DNA of 64,000 bases from Vitis vinifera (taxonomy: Eukaryota > Streptophyta > Magnoliopsida > Vitales > Vitaceae), in contig NC_081808.1 in assembly GCF_030704535.1 (NCBI RefSeq), positions 22,385,501-22,449,500 on the forward strand, read 5' to 3'. Shown here in pieces: positions 34,535-45,059 of the stretch (position 1 is its first letter; every line of letters starts with the position of its first letter). A program made the translations under genes and the position numbers. A model generated the notes under the pieces. The model was not told where the DNA came from. It saw only the letters and a program-made list of their open reading frames with translations, and did not search any database.

Positions 34535-34870
34535 GAATCACTGGAATGTTCCCGCGTTCGCACTCCACGGGTCATTCGCTGATTCAACCGGGTGAGAATA
34601 GCAAGAGATCGAGTTTTTAACATTCTACTATTAGAGCAAGGGGAACCATGGAAGCGGCAGGCGACCATAATCTTCACGCTCATGCCATCATTCGTAGCAA
34701 TATTTATTCCACCAAATGCGATCTGAATTATCACCATTACCATGACTGGTTTCAGCCCTTCCAAAAGGTTACTGAACATCCCGGCGTCCCGGCCGGGTAA
34801 CTTGGGTTGCCTATAACTGAAGCCAAATGACTCTATTTATAGACGGAGGCTCTTTGTTTAGAGTGGTGGA
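34535..34870 (-). repeat. Right arm of inverted repeat (WAT1 promoter/exon relic and ATL 5' flank)
   Basis: Reverse complement of the left arm, separated from it by a 674-bp loop. Here the WAT1 relic is in frame from an ATG at 34779: FSNLLEGLKPVMVMVIIQIA, then FGGINIATNDGMSVKIMVA, with the residues between NI and ATND and part of the second membrane helix deleted, after which it is fused to non-WAT1 sequence. The fusion reads open to 34225, about 184 codons, but only the first ~45 look like a real protein. This arm lies directly upstream of the ATL start. Confidence 0.9.
34834..34841 (-). promoter_or_regulatory. TATA box of the right arm (WAT1-type promoter)
   Basis: TATAAATA on the - strand about 55 bp before the relic ATG at 34779. 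It points leftwards, into the ATL relic, facing the left-arm promoter. Confidence 0.55.
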
Positions 34871-34879
34871 ACAGAATGC

Positions 34880-36030
34880 TGCTTGTGGATATAATCAACT
34901 TTGTCTCAATACGGAAATCCAAATCTGGCAGCCTATCAATCACTCCAACAATCGTGCCAAAAAAAAATGATAATAATTCAATTTCAGTTTTGGCTAAATT
35001 TTAAAATCTTAATATAAATAATTAAATAAGACTAAATTTTATCAAAAATTAAGTAAAATATAGTTTAGTATAATTATATAATTTAGTTGCAAATTAGTTA
35101 TTATCCAATTAAATCTCCAAAGTTCAAAAAATTAAAATTTTCAAATTGAAAGCAAAAGGAATCTACTATGAAACTTATTTAATAAGATAAAGAATTACAA
35201 AATATTCATTTTTATTATGAACATTTTATAATAAAACAAAATAGAAAATTCACACATATTTTTGATAAGTGAAAAACAAATTTCAACATTAATTGCATGA
35301 AAAAAATAAAGATAAATTTTAAAAAGATAAAAAGATAAATAAATGTGAAAATTAAATAGATTTTATAATATATTTTTTATTTTTGTAATTTTATTGAAAT
35401 CTTAATATTTATATTTAGTACTAAGGGTAAATGTTATCTTTTTCTAATAACATTTAATTATGATTTTTTATTTTTTATTTTTGAAGGTCAAATTTGTAAT
35501 GGGTAAAAGTTTTTAATTTTTTTAATTTTTTTTTTAAATAATTACCCAAGTTATATATATACATTCAAAATAAGGAAAAACATATTTGGTATATATATAT
35601 AACTTAAATTTGTATGGAGAAATGACTCTAGTGCTTGGAGGTCCATGGTTGGTTATTCTTATCTTTGGTGAGAAATTTGAGAGAAAATGTGAGAAAAAGA
35701 AAATAGAAAAAGTAAAAGTAAAAAGAAATAAGAAATAAAGCAAAATAAAAATTAGATTTAAAATAAATAAATTATTTTTATATACTTATTTAAATTTATT
35801 TAATTTATTTTCTTTTATTATAAAAAGATTAAATAATTTAAAATTTTATAAATTTTAACTAATTTTAATAATATTTATTTATTTCGTATTTTTCATGATA
35901 AAATCAAATATGAGAAAATCACTGTTTAAATATTTTTTTTCTTTTCTTAATACTTACCAAAAACTAAACATAACCTAAATGTCCATTACTAACAAAGGAC
36001 GTTTTCGTCTGTGGTGTATATATTGCCTAT
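34880..36030. other. AT-rich intergenic DNA, no gene seen
   Basis: More than a kilobase of very AT-rich sequence with homopolymer T and A runs. Only spurious short frames. Confidence 0.4.
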
Positions 36031-36059
36031 TTTGGAATTCAAGAGCTCTATAATTTGAA

Positions 36060-36400
36060 AATATAACTTCATAATGAAAAGAAGTTAAGTATACGTAAAG
36101 TTTTTTAATTTATAACAACAAATGAATTAGGTATTTAGATGTCCATTGAAAATGTGTTGTATATTAACCATTTTAGGATTCAATAAGACCACAATTTAAA
36201 AATGTGTTTAAATAAAAAGAGAAGACTTCACAATGAAAAGACGTTGAGTATACTTAAAGTTTTTTAATTTATAATAACAAATGAATTAGGTATTTAGATG
36301 TCCATTGAAAGTGTATTGTATATTAACCATTTTAGGATTCCATAAGACCACAATTTAAAAATGTGTTTATATAAGAAGGAAATCATGATATATGAAGTGT
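36060..36400. repeat. Two tandem copies of a 159-bp unit (plus a partial one)
   Basis: The unit containing GTATAC(G/T)TAAAGTTTTTTAAT, GAATTAGGTATTTAGATGTC and ATTAACCATTTTAGGATTC starts near 36081 and again at 36240 with few differences. A more diverged third piece precedes it from about 35970 (AATGTCCATTACTAAC). Confidence 0.85.
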
Positions 36401-36414
36401 TAGATACTTCTTTA

Positions 36415-36532
36415 AGTTCTCTCTACGAAAGAAACTCACATCTTACTTGTTATGGATAAAACTTTACCATCTCTGAGTTCTCTCTATGAAAGAAACTCGC
36501 ATCTTACTTGTTATAGATAAAACTTTACCACG
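36415..36532. repeat. Two tandem copies of a 61-bp unit
   Basis: AGTTCTCTCTA(C/T)GAAAG, AAACTC(A/G)CATCTTACTTG and TTAT(G/A)GATAAAACTTTACCA occurs at 36415 and 36476, differing at about four positions. Confidence 0.9.
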
Positions 36533-36539
36533 TCCTTAA

Positions 36540-37490
36540 TCAAGCGTCGTGGGATCGTGAGAGGAGGACCAACAAGAAATAAACAAACACCAGACTGAAA
36601 ACAAGGGAACCATTGAAGAAAGCTTAGCTTATACTTTGCTTTCAATAATCATATCGTGCTACATTTTCAACTGCGAATTAAACTTTTCACATGTTACTTC
36701 GCCTTGAAAGTGTCTTTTTCCACACCTAATCACCTACAAAATTTTTCCATATTCACATTCTTTATCATTGGGTTTTGTGGGCTGTTGGTTGGAGGGGTGA
36801 GGGGGAGGAGGAGGAAGTCAGCCATCACCATCATGCAAATAACAATAATATATAGTATTGCTTCCAATAAGAACAATGGATCCATTTAATTCATGTAACA
36901 TGTTGTTTCTAACTCTTTTCTATTAAGATATTTTGTTGTCAATTTTTAAAATTAAATAACAAAAATCCCACTTAAACGTTTGGTCATATTTTGCTTTCAG
37001 AAGTAAAAAGAAGTTTAAAATGAATATCCATGTACCAAAAGCGATCCCCAAGTGATATTGTTTTCTTTTGTCTTTGTTGGCGTGATAATCTTAGCAAACC
37101 ATGTGAGGGAAAGGTGGGAGACATGAGGAAGGAATTACCCACAACTAATTTCTAGATTTCCAAGAAAATCTTTACTTATAAAAGTAGTTAACCTCTGTCT
37201 TATATTATAATTTTTTTCCTTGGCAAACAGAACAGATTTTTCAACATACCTACTACCTATTTTAATCAAATAATTCATATTGAATACTTAATTGGCCCAG
37301 TGCTTGATCGGATGGAAGTATGTCACAATCTCATTTGATACTACTATTCACTTCTCTCTGTGATCTGCACAAACCGTCAAGAACTTTGACCAATGGTTTC
37401 TAGCAGAAATCTCTATAAATTGATGTAACAAATCAAAGGCAATTTAATGAACACGAGTGTAAATTTTTCTTAATTTACAAGTCTCATATG
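36540..37490. other. Intergenic, no gene seen; 3' flank of the JAZ-like gene at the right end
   Basis: No recognised frame. The last ~110 bases before 37611 are probably the 3' UTR of the JAZ-like gene. Confidence 0.4.
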
Positions 37491-37610
37491 GCATCAGGGA
37501 TGAATAGCAAGAAAATTTACAAGATGGGTTTTCTCAACTGGATCAAAATCAGGAATCGCGTTGGATTATATTAAAAGGACAAACCAACAAAAGGTGGTCA
37601 TGATTCATGA

Positions 37611-38335
37611 CTAGCGATGGTATGGGGAGGTTGCTTCCATCCTATTCTTCCGCTTCTGGAGGAAGCGTTGCAGCGATCTCTTCATGGAAAGGCCAGTAGG
37701 GCTATATATCTGAGAATGCAGAGATGGCGAGATAGCGTCTGAGGCAGTCGGGGTTCTTGTTTTTTCCTCCATTTCTCTACTTGCAAACAGTAAGATGGCT
37801 CTAGCCTGCAATATGCCAACAAACTTATTAATTCACTGTCAGCTTGCTAGATTTATGGTTTCAACACAATCAGAAACTAGTCAAATGATATGCTCACAAA
37901 CAGAATCAACAACTTATATGTGTGATGAAATTGGCAAATAACTAAGGCTTTGGAATTTTGAATACAAGTGGGGGGCCGGCATGAGTTGGCTGCAAACACA
38001 TTCATGGAACCTGTGAAATACTTGTTTTTGCACAGATAGATTATATTTTGACTGCCTTTATACAAAAGGTACAACAGACCCCAAAAGAAGATTTAATTTA
38101 CAGGAAAACAGGCTGGGGGGCGACTGTCACTTCACCCATTTCACCCACATCAACAGACCCATGAGAGAAGCAACATTTCAAGTAATAATTTCATTGAAAG
38201 GGGGAAAAAAAGACCAGGCCGAAACACATATACCTGAAGCTCTGTAACATCACAAACGCAGATCCTTCCGTTATAGAAAATGGTAAGCTGCTGCTGTTGC
38301 GGTTGCTCCTGTGGGCTTCCTCTTCCCGTCTCCAT
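37611..38335 (-). CDS. Short JAZ8/TIFY5-like jasmonate ZIM-domain protein, two exons (38335..38234, 37805..37611), 98 aa
   Basis: Splicing at CAG|GT (38234) and GCAG|GC (37805) joins VTELQ to ARAILLFASREMEEK and gives one frame. Residues about 17-45 are the ZIM/TIFY domain, with TIFYNG in place of TIFYAG, as in JAZ7/JAZ8/TIFY5-type proteins. The C-terminal Jas motif is SMKRSLQRFLQKRKNRMEAT then SPYHR. JAZ proteins repress MYC factors and are removed through COI1 when jasmonate-Ile binds. The canonical LPIAR degron at the start of the Jas motif is missing here (SPTGLSMKRS), as in JAZ8, which predicts a stable repressor. Odd: JAZ8-type proteins normally start with an LxLxL EAR motif, and none is seen in METGRGSPQEQPQQQQ. 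An upstream exon or a shortened gene is possible. Confidence 0.88.
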
Positions 38336-38360
38336 CCTTCAATCACCAACACAAAAACAA

Positions 38361-38822
38361 AATATAAATAATAAAAATAAAATAAAACTACAAAATTTAA
38401 AAGTCTATTTAATTTTCAAAATAATTTCATTTATTTTTTATCTTTTATATAAAAATTAAATAATTTATAAATATAAATAATAAAAATAAAATATACTACA
38501 CATCAAGTTGGAAACCTTTCGCCATCTTACCATGTGCTAGGAAGCAAACTAGAAACTTAATAATTTAAAGGATAAACTCTTTAGATAATTCTTTTAAAAA
38601 AATATAAATAATAAAAATAAAATAAAACTATAAAATTTAAAAGTCTATTTAATTTTCAAAATAATTTAATTTATTTTTCATATTTTATATAAAAATTAAA
38701 TAATTTATAAATATAAATAATAAAAATAAAATAAAACTACAAAATTTAAAAGTTTATTTAATTTTCAAAATAATTTCATTTATTTTTCATCTTTTATATA
38801 AAAATTAAATAATTTATAAATA
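38361..38822. repeat. AT-rich tandem repeat, unit 109 bp, four copies (one truncated)
   Basis: The unit starts AATATAAATAATAAAAATAA and continues with AAAATTTAAAAGTCTATTTA, CAAAATAATTTCATTTATTT and ATATAAAAATTAAATAATTT. Copies begin at 38361, 38470, 38601 and 38710. The second breaks off after ~30 bp and about 100 bp of other sequence follows before the third. It lies immediately upstream of the start codon of the JAZ-like gene. Confidence 0.92.
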
Positions 38823-38829
38823 ATTTCAT

Positions 38830-39488
38830 CACATGTTTCTTCTATCATTCTAATTTGATATTTTTCTCACCTCTTCTCTGATTCAAAATAAGGGAAGTAT
38901 GAGACAAAATTTTCAACCAATGACAACTAATTATATTTAGTTAAAACTTCAAGCAAGGTAAGTGAAATTAACTTGCATTTTTGTTTTTCCTCTCTAACAG
39001 CGAAGTTGGACTAGTAAAACTTAAAAATGGGTATACTTATAGTGCTGTAACGTGTATCAAAGAGCCTGCATGTCAAAAATGCTTTAAGAAAAGAAGAAGC
39101 GAACATGATAGCAGAGTCATAATGCGATAGGTTCATTCATTCAAGAGTTGATTTTAATCATCCTTGCAATTATTTTAACTTTTGCTTGAAGGACAAGGTG
39201 TTGCCATAACTTGTCACGATCGAGCAGTGGAAAAATGACTAGTTCGATCCTATGCTCTAAGGTAATTCGTAGATGCTTCCTCTCAAAAACTACACTGGAA
39301 TTCATTGGAAAGAAACTGAAAGCATTTTCTCATTCATATATCAGAAGATCTTATTTTTGCACAAAAACCAATTTTCCAGTACATAGGAAAATTGCGTCCG
39401 GTTATTTATTAGTAGCTAGACACTGGTAGTATACATAGTATACTTGCTAAGAGTACTTAGCACTTTTCCACGCCAGCAGGAAGGCTTC
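38830..39488. other. Intergenic between the JAZ-like gene and chitinase D
   Basis: No gene recognised. A 72-codon + strand frame at 39211-39429 has no recognisable motif and is not reported as a gene. Confidence 0.4.
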
Positions 39489-40262
39489 TTAGCTGCCGGT
39501 GGTAAGATCATGGCTTGATGGCTTGTCACCTTGTGGGGTCATCCAGTACCAGATAGCCGTCTGAAAAGATGCAGTTGGGTCTTTGGTTACCAGCTCTGGA
39601 TTGTTTACAAGATCTGCTCCGATGGCCTTACCCGCTGCCTCATAATTGTAGTTGCTGGTGGAAACAATGGCCAAAGTCAGAAATGAAGCAATGTCTCTGA
39701 ATTATTAATCTAGTGGAAAGGACTGAGACACTTACTGAGCGAGTTTGATGGGTACACATGCATTTTTGTCATCTGGGGTATTAAAAAATGGTCATTTTAG
39801 AGTTAGTTCACAAAATAAGAATAATACTTACATGACCAGCAGTTAAGAAGCTAAGTGATTGAACTAACCTGTGGTCTGCGCAAAGAAAGCTGCAACCTCC
39901 TTCTTGCGAGTGTCCATGTCCCCAGTGGTGCCAAAGCCGCTGAAAGAGCGAGCGGCATTGATGAAAGCATCGTAATTGAAGAGTTCACGATTGGCACATT
40001 TTGAAAGCATTTGGTTGAAATCGGAAGGGGTGATGACAGTGCTAATGTCATCGACTGTATTTGCTTCAACGGCTGAAGCACCACCCCTACACTGGCTCTG
40101 GCAACCCACTCCACAGTATGGCCTAGTACTGCCGCAGTACCCATATTGGCTGCAACATAGGCCCCCTGCGCATCTCTTACCTCTAGCCTGTCTCCCACAT
40201 TGTTGTGCGGAGATTCCTGAAAGGCAAACTAAAGCAAGGAGAATCACAGCCAAGAGCCTCAT
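39489..40262 (-). CDS. Hevein-domain chitinase-like protein (locus D), three exons (40262..39869, 39772..39736, 39654..39489), 198 aa, catalytic residues missing
   Basis: With canonical GT-AG introns of 96 and 81 nt the exons form one frame of 198 residues. Layout: signal peptide about 1-19, hevein domain about 20-58 ([20 protein letters not shown]), a short hinge, then the start of a GH19 domain ([20 protein letters not shown]). The SHETTGG motif with the first catalytic Glu is reduced to QTTG, equal to a 12-nt in-frame loss. Exon 2 is only 37 nt ([12 protein letters not shown]) against 154 nt in A and B, so the second Glu is gone too. Exon 3 ([36 protein letters not shown]) stops after LTTGS, about 80 residues early. 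It is either a pseudogene that decayed in multiples of three or a non-enzymatic chitin-binding protein. It is more diverged from A and B than they are from each other. Confidence 0.75.
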
Positions 40263-40321
40263 CTTTTCTCACTCTTAGTATGTGTCTAGTGTGTGGTGCA
40301 TGCATGATACTGAGAGCATAC

Positions 40322-40328
40322 ATTTATA
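40322..40328 (-). promoter_or_regulatory. Likely TATA box of chitinase-like gene D
   Basis: TATAAAT on the - strand about 60 bp before the start codon, the same spacing as at loci A and B. Confidence 0.5.
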
Positions 40329-40329
40329 G

Positions 40330-43300
40330 TGTAACATGTCGGTTCTCCTTGGCTGTGTTCAATTCAAAGATGGTGGTCAAGAAACGCTCGCGACTTTTAG
40401 GTGGTGTTCTTTTGTGGAAAAATGCACAAAAGAACAATGGTTTCAGCTGATGCTGAGGTAATACCTTTGATTTTCTCTAATGGTTTCAATGCAGTTTTAG
40501 GTCTTTACAAATTAAGGGCTACGAAACGTGGCAGAAATGTTTCCCTTGCATCATTATCTTTTGTATCATGCCGATTCAGTTTTGAATCAGACAAACAATG
40601 TGAAGACTTCAGTGAAGTGCAAAATTATATTTCCGCAATGCAAAGCCTTTCAATCTTCATAGTGAGCCAGGTGTTAGAAGGTAAAGACAGGCACATGAAA
40701 GCAGGAGCCAGATGCCACATAGATAGGAAAGGGTAGTGCATGGACTGCAAATTTTGGTTCATGTTAAAGAGAAAAGAAGATAAGAATGGTGAAACCAGGC
40801 TATCAGTAGAGCCAACCTCCAGAGATTTCAGAGCTTTCCAGAGTGATTAACCTAGAGATCTCACAATTATGTTCTACCAGTGGGAACCTACACCCAAACT
40901 GGAAATTAGTTAATGGTTGTAGGATTGGCTGGACTGGATCACATTCTCCCACCTCTAACCTTGCTTTCTGTTCTATCAGTAATAAGGATTATTAGATCAG
41001 TAGATTAATTTGCTTCTTAAATGGAAGCATAATCAATTTTATGAAAAACTACATCACATATGATTGATCAGATCGATCCAAGAAGCACGGGGCACAGCAG
41101 TTTGACAAAATGAGACATTTTATATATGAAATTCAGATATATCTGCCAAGGCTACCCTGGTTCATTCTAGAACAGGACTCCACTCTAATGGAAAATAAAT
41201 GGATGGTATGCAATATCGACTGCTTCATTGCAAACTTACGGGATGATCATTTGGACTGTAGAACATCAACGGCCAACAAATACTTAAGTTGCAAATATAT
41301 AAACCAAAATGAATGGGCTTTTACTTTAATTCTCAAGTAAGCTAGCTCTTTCACCTAGTTTAGGCTTTTGGAAAGTGCCCGTCTAAATGAATTTCCTATT
41401 GAGTTTAGTTTTTCATGTGATAGAATTTTCACTGAAATTCAATTAATTTTCCAGTTCCATTCCTTTTATATCTATATTTGGTGCATAAGATTGTTTCAGA
41501 GTAACTGTAAACATGTACACACTAAGAGGAAAGGGGAAAAAACATACAAATTAAGTTGATTAGGCAGTGATACAAGATTAAAATACGAATGGGACGTCCA
41601 TAAAGAACGATTTATAAAAGTAAAAAAAAAAAACACACACACCCACACATGCACATACATCCGGGATGCCCTTGTGCTTGTTCAATATTTAAAGAATACA
41701 GTTCTCGGGGCTATTCATTTAAGATAAAATTATCAAATAAGGTGGGCTAAATATGATAATAACCAAATTTGATAATTCTTGTGAAGACAAAATAAAATAG
41801 GAGAGACTCCCTCAAAGGCCATTTAGCAAGATAATGGGCCAAAATTTCATTACTATCCTTTACCTAAAGTGACTAAATTTTTTTGGAGCATTTAAAGTGC
41901 CCTAAAAAGCTGAAATTTTATTTTTAGGGCACTTAAAGCTTGTGGCCCCACATTAACTCTAATTAATAAACACTTAATTTTAAAATCAAAAGTTTGGTTT
42001 TTAACCCTTATAAATTAAAATTATGATAACATTATAATTTGGTATCTAAAACATACCAAAATACTTCTAAAAAGTATTTTCAAAACATTGAATGTGTTTT
42101 CTAAAACATTTCTTTTTTTACTATAATTTTTACTTTTATTTACAAAAAAAAAAAAGACAAAAAAGAAGAAGAAGACTAGTTCCATAATTATTATGTAATA
42201 AGAATGATGATTTTTTTCATAATTTTAAATTGATAAATCGTGTTTTTAAATTAAGGAAGAAGAAATATCTAATTTTTTTTATTTGGATTATCTAAAAGAA
42301 TTAGAAAAGAATGTAGAATGCTTAATCATCTTTAGTTTTTTATAATTAGATACTTTTAAAAAATATATGATTTTTATATTTATTTATTTTCCTTTTTTCC
42401 TTTGCAAAATGTTTTTATCTTAATTTTATGTTTTTTTCTTTCGATGTATCAAGTTAGATGTCAATACACTAGAAATGAGTATGGATCTAATGCTCATTCA
42501 TAAAGATTTAACTCTTATAGAATTGATGAAAAGAGGTATATTTATTATCAAATCAATTTGTTTGTCTGTAAAAAATGATGGACAATTTATCATGTACCAA
42601 ATTATAGGTATTTCATTGGTTCATAAGAGTAAATATCAAACTAATCAAAGATACCAAGAAAAAAAAAATGGTGATAATAAGAATTTTGATTATTCAGTGT
42701 AACAATCAATGAGGTGTAAAAAAATATCTCTAATACTATTATTTTGACTTTTTCATTTCCAAAATTTTCTCCATTGTCCTTTAATGTAAGTTTTGTTTTA
42801 GAACTTGTTTTAATTTTTCTTCATTCTTGCTCTTTAATCTCTCTTCATAGACTTGCAATAATCTCATAGTTAAATTGATCACTGGTCATAAAATCTAAAT
42901 TTTCAATAGTCAAAACGATTTGACTTCAAATTTAAAAATCAAAGTACTTCTTTCAATCATAAGAGTTTTAGTCAAATTTGTATCATTTTTTTAATCAATT
43001 CACAATTGCCAATACTCTACAAAAATAATTGGAAATTGATCTCAATTCTTTTATGTTCAGATTTTCATATTCTCCTCTAAAACTTTGCAGATTAACTTTT
43101 TGTCCCTTGTCTACTAGCTTTGTTTGTGTTTTGTATTATCTTTGATACATCCTTGGAGGTAGTTGCAATTGAAATCTTGTCAAAAGTACCTTCCTCCATT
43201 GATTAATAGAAAGTTACAAGTAACTCTCCAATAATCCTATTATATGCTATATTTAGATTTCATTTTCAAAGATACTTGTAATTAAACTGGTTATCATATG

Positions 43301-43930
43301 CTATATATTTTTAAGTTTCTTTTTCATCCCTTTCCATGTCATAGGGTGACAATTTCGGCTTCTTTGTTTGACTACAAAGTCATCAATTAATATTGTTGGA
43401 TTATGAAATCTTACTCAATTTTATTACGTTACACAATGAATGTTGGGGATCAATTAAGCTCTTCATCAAGCTTGCAATGGTCGAACTATCTTATAAGCTC
43501 TCTACGATTGAAGGGTGTGACACTTTGAGGAGAAGTTTTTTATTTGTTGAATGATAAGATTCCTCTCTTGTTGTACTTAACCCTCATATGATTTAGTGAT
43601 TTCGTTAGCAACTAAAAAAATATACACAACTACAATTAAGGAGAAGAAAAACCTTCATCATTATTATAACTTTTTTATCTTTATTTGATTAGTGTGAGGA
43701 GTGAAGGCAAATCCAATTTGTGTTTCAGTTCTATGGCCCTAGTCAGCCTCTGTCCAATCATGACTAGGCGTTCTTCGCTTTAAAAAAGATAAATAAATTG
43801 GGTGGGGTGTTGTTGTGTGATGGTTATCCTTATCCAGACCGTGAAATATCAATGGCCATCCAATAACCTGCAACTAGACATCATCATTACTCCTCCGGGA
43901 AAAAAAAAATGAGGAATAAAAAGGTTTCTG
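40330..43930. other. Intergenic region, no gene seen
   Basis: About 3.6 kb upstream of locus D. Frames at 40401-40736, 41110-41340 and 42475-42702 have no recognised motif. A poly(A)/(CA)n simple repeat lies at about 41623-41650. The rest is AT-rich. Confidence 0.4.
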
Positions 43931-43939
43931 ATGCAATGG

Positions 43940-44165
43940 GCCTCAAATTACGTTGATGCCTTCGATCTTTGTCCCTTACCAGCACGTACACATATTCTTT
44001 TGGTTTTTATATTAAGGTTTATGGTCTGACTCAGAATTCATATCACTATTCCAGTTCGAAGAATCCAGATCAATGCTCTGCAAATCACATGCTATGCACT
44101 TTCTACCATAAGATTCTTAGGGATAAAGAATCTCCAATCGATCCACACTTTATGGCACAGTGATG
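43940..44165 (+). pseudogene. Relic of the 5' region and exon 1 of the acyl-activating enzyme gene
   Basis: The sequence aligns with the upstream region and exon 1 of the AAE gene at about 46700-46955. Shared blocks are a TTTTATATTA(A)GGTTTATG core upstream, GATCAATGCTCTGCAAATCA against GATTCAATGTTCTGCGAATT, CTACCATAAGATTCTTAG against CTATATGCTTCTTAGAG, and TTTATGGCACAGTGA against TTTATGGCACGGTGA. Internal deletions remove the start codon context and ~30 codons. The remainder of the gene is absent. Confidence 0.65.
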
Positions 44166-44169
44166 TGCT

Positions 44170-44800
44170 CATCGTACCAACTTGAATATCATTTTAAATT
44201 GCTTCTGTCGTCTCATTTTTAGATCTCACATGGCAATTAATTTGCAGAGGCAATTAATTTGCAATGTACCAAATAAGCACTAAGCAACCCAGTTCCAATT
44301 AAATTGACCGGTGACTTAATGATGTGGTTTTTTAAAATATATAATAAAGTTTAAAATTTGTTTAGTAGTAATTTTAAAAAATATTTCCAATTTTTATAAT
44401 ACTTAAAAGATAAATTTTTTAAATATTATAAAGATTATAAATATTTTTTAAAATCATTATCAAATACATTTTTAAAGTACTTTAATAATGATTTTGATAA
44501 ATATTTTTAATCTTTTTAACGCTTGAATTATAATTTTTTTTAAAAGGTTATAAACACTTACTATAATCACGGACTATAATTACCAAGAATTAATGGAGCA
44601 CGGATTCTCATCCATATGATACAATATTAATGTGATTGATAGAACAAATTTAATTTTCCATTGCACAGGAAAATTTGGTCTCATTATTTATATTCTTAGT
44701 TGAACATGTTGGTGCATTAGCTATTCAATCCCTCTAGGTAGTTTCATCACTGAGATCACAAACTTTCAGTACATTTGGTAGCATAACTTCACACAGCATT
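44170..44800. other. AT-rich intergenic DNA with MITE-like stretch
   Basis: Between about 44335 and 44560 the sequence is AT-rich with ATTTTTAAAATCATTATCAA-like inverted words resembling the short element at 51837. No clean ends. No gene. Confidence 0.35.
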
Positions 44801-44808
44801 GAGAATAG

Positions 44809-44975
44809 GCAAAAGGCCTTTGATTTTAGCAATCCAAGTTGTCGCCATAGCCAATCTGCAACATGACTCAGCACCTCTTATAGAACCCAATCCAATCATA
44901 AGAAACTTGAGTTGCATGGGTCCTTGACTCCTCGCCCATAATATTGTTTACCAGCAGGGCATGGCCACGATGGGG
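44809..44975 (-). pseudogene. Chitinase pseudogene scraps (locus E)
   Basis: Positions 44809-44900 match the - strand end of chitinase exon 3 (the GFYKR to QRPF region: GGCAAAAGGCCTTTGATT, AGCAATCCAAGTTG, CGCCATAGCC, TCTTATAGAACCCAATCC). About 44930-44975 match exon 2 (CATAATATTGTTTACCAGCA, GGGCATGGCCA). The two pieces are joined directly, with the start of exon 3 and intron 2 missing. A dead fifth member of the family, same strand as the others. Confidence 0.8.
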
Positions 44976-45006
44976 ACGTCCAGTAGCTTGTTCTCTTCCC
45001 TTAAGA

Positions 45007-45058
<52 letters not shown>
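45007..45058. repeat. (AT)n(AG)n compound microsatellite
   Basis: About 13 AT units followed directly by about 13 AG units, next to chitinase relic E. Confidence 0.92.
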
Positions 45059-45059
45059 C

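Noticed and set aside
34225..34779. 184-codon - strand frame starting in the right arm
   Set aside because: Begins as a WAT1 relic but then reads ATL 5' flank and ATL exon in the wrong frame; not a plausible protein as a whole.
40401..40736. 111-codon + strand frame upstream of chitinase D
   Set aside because: No conserved motif, no neighbours that fit and no splice continuation; frames of this length occur by chance.
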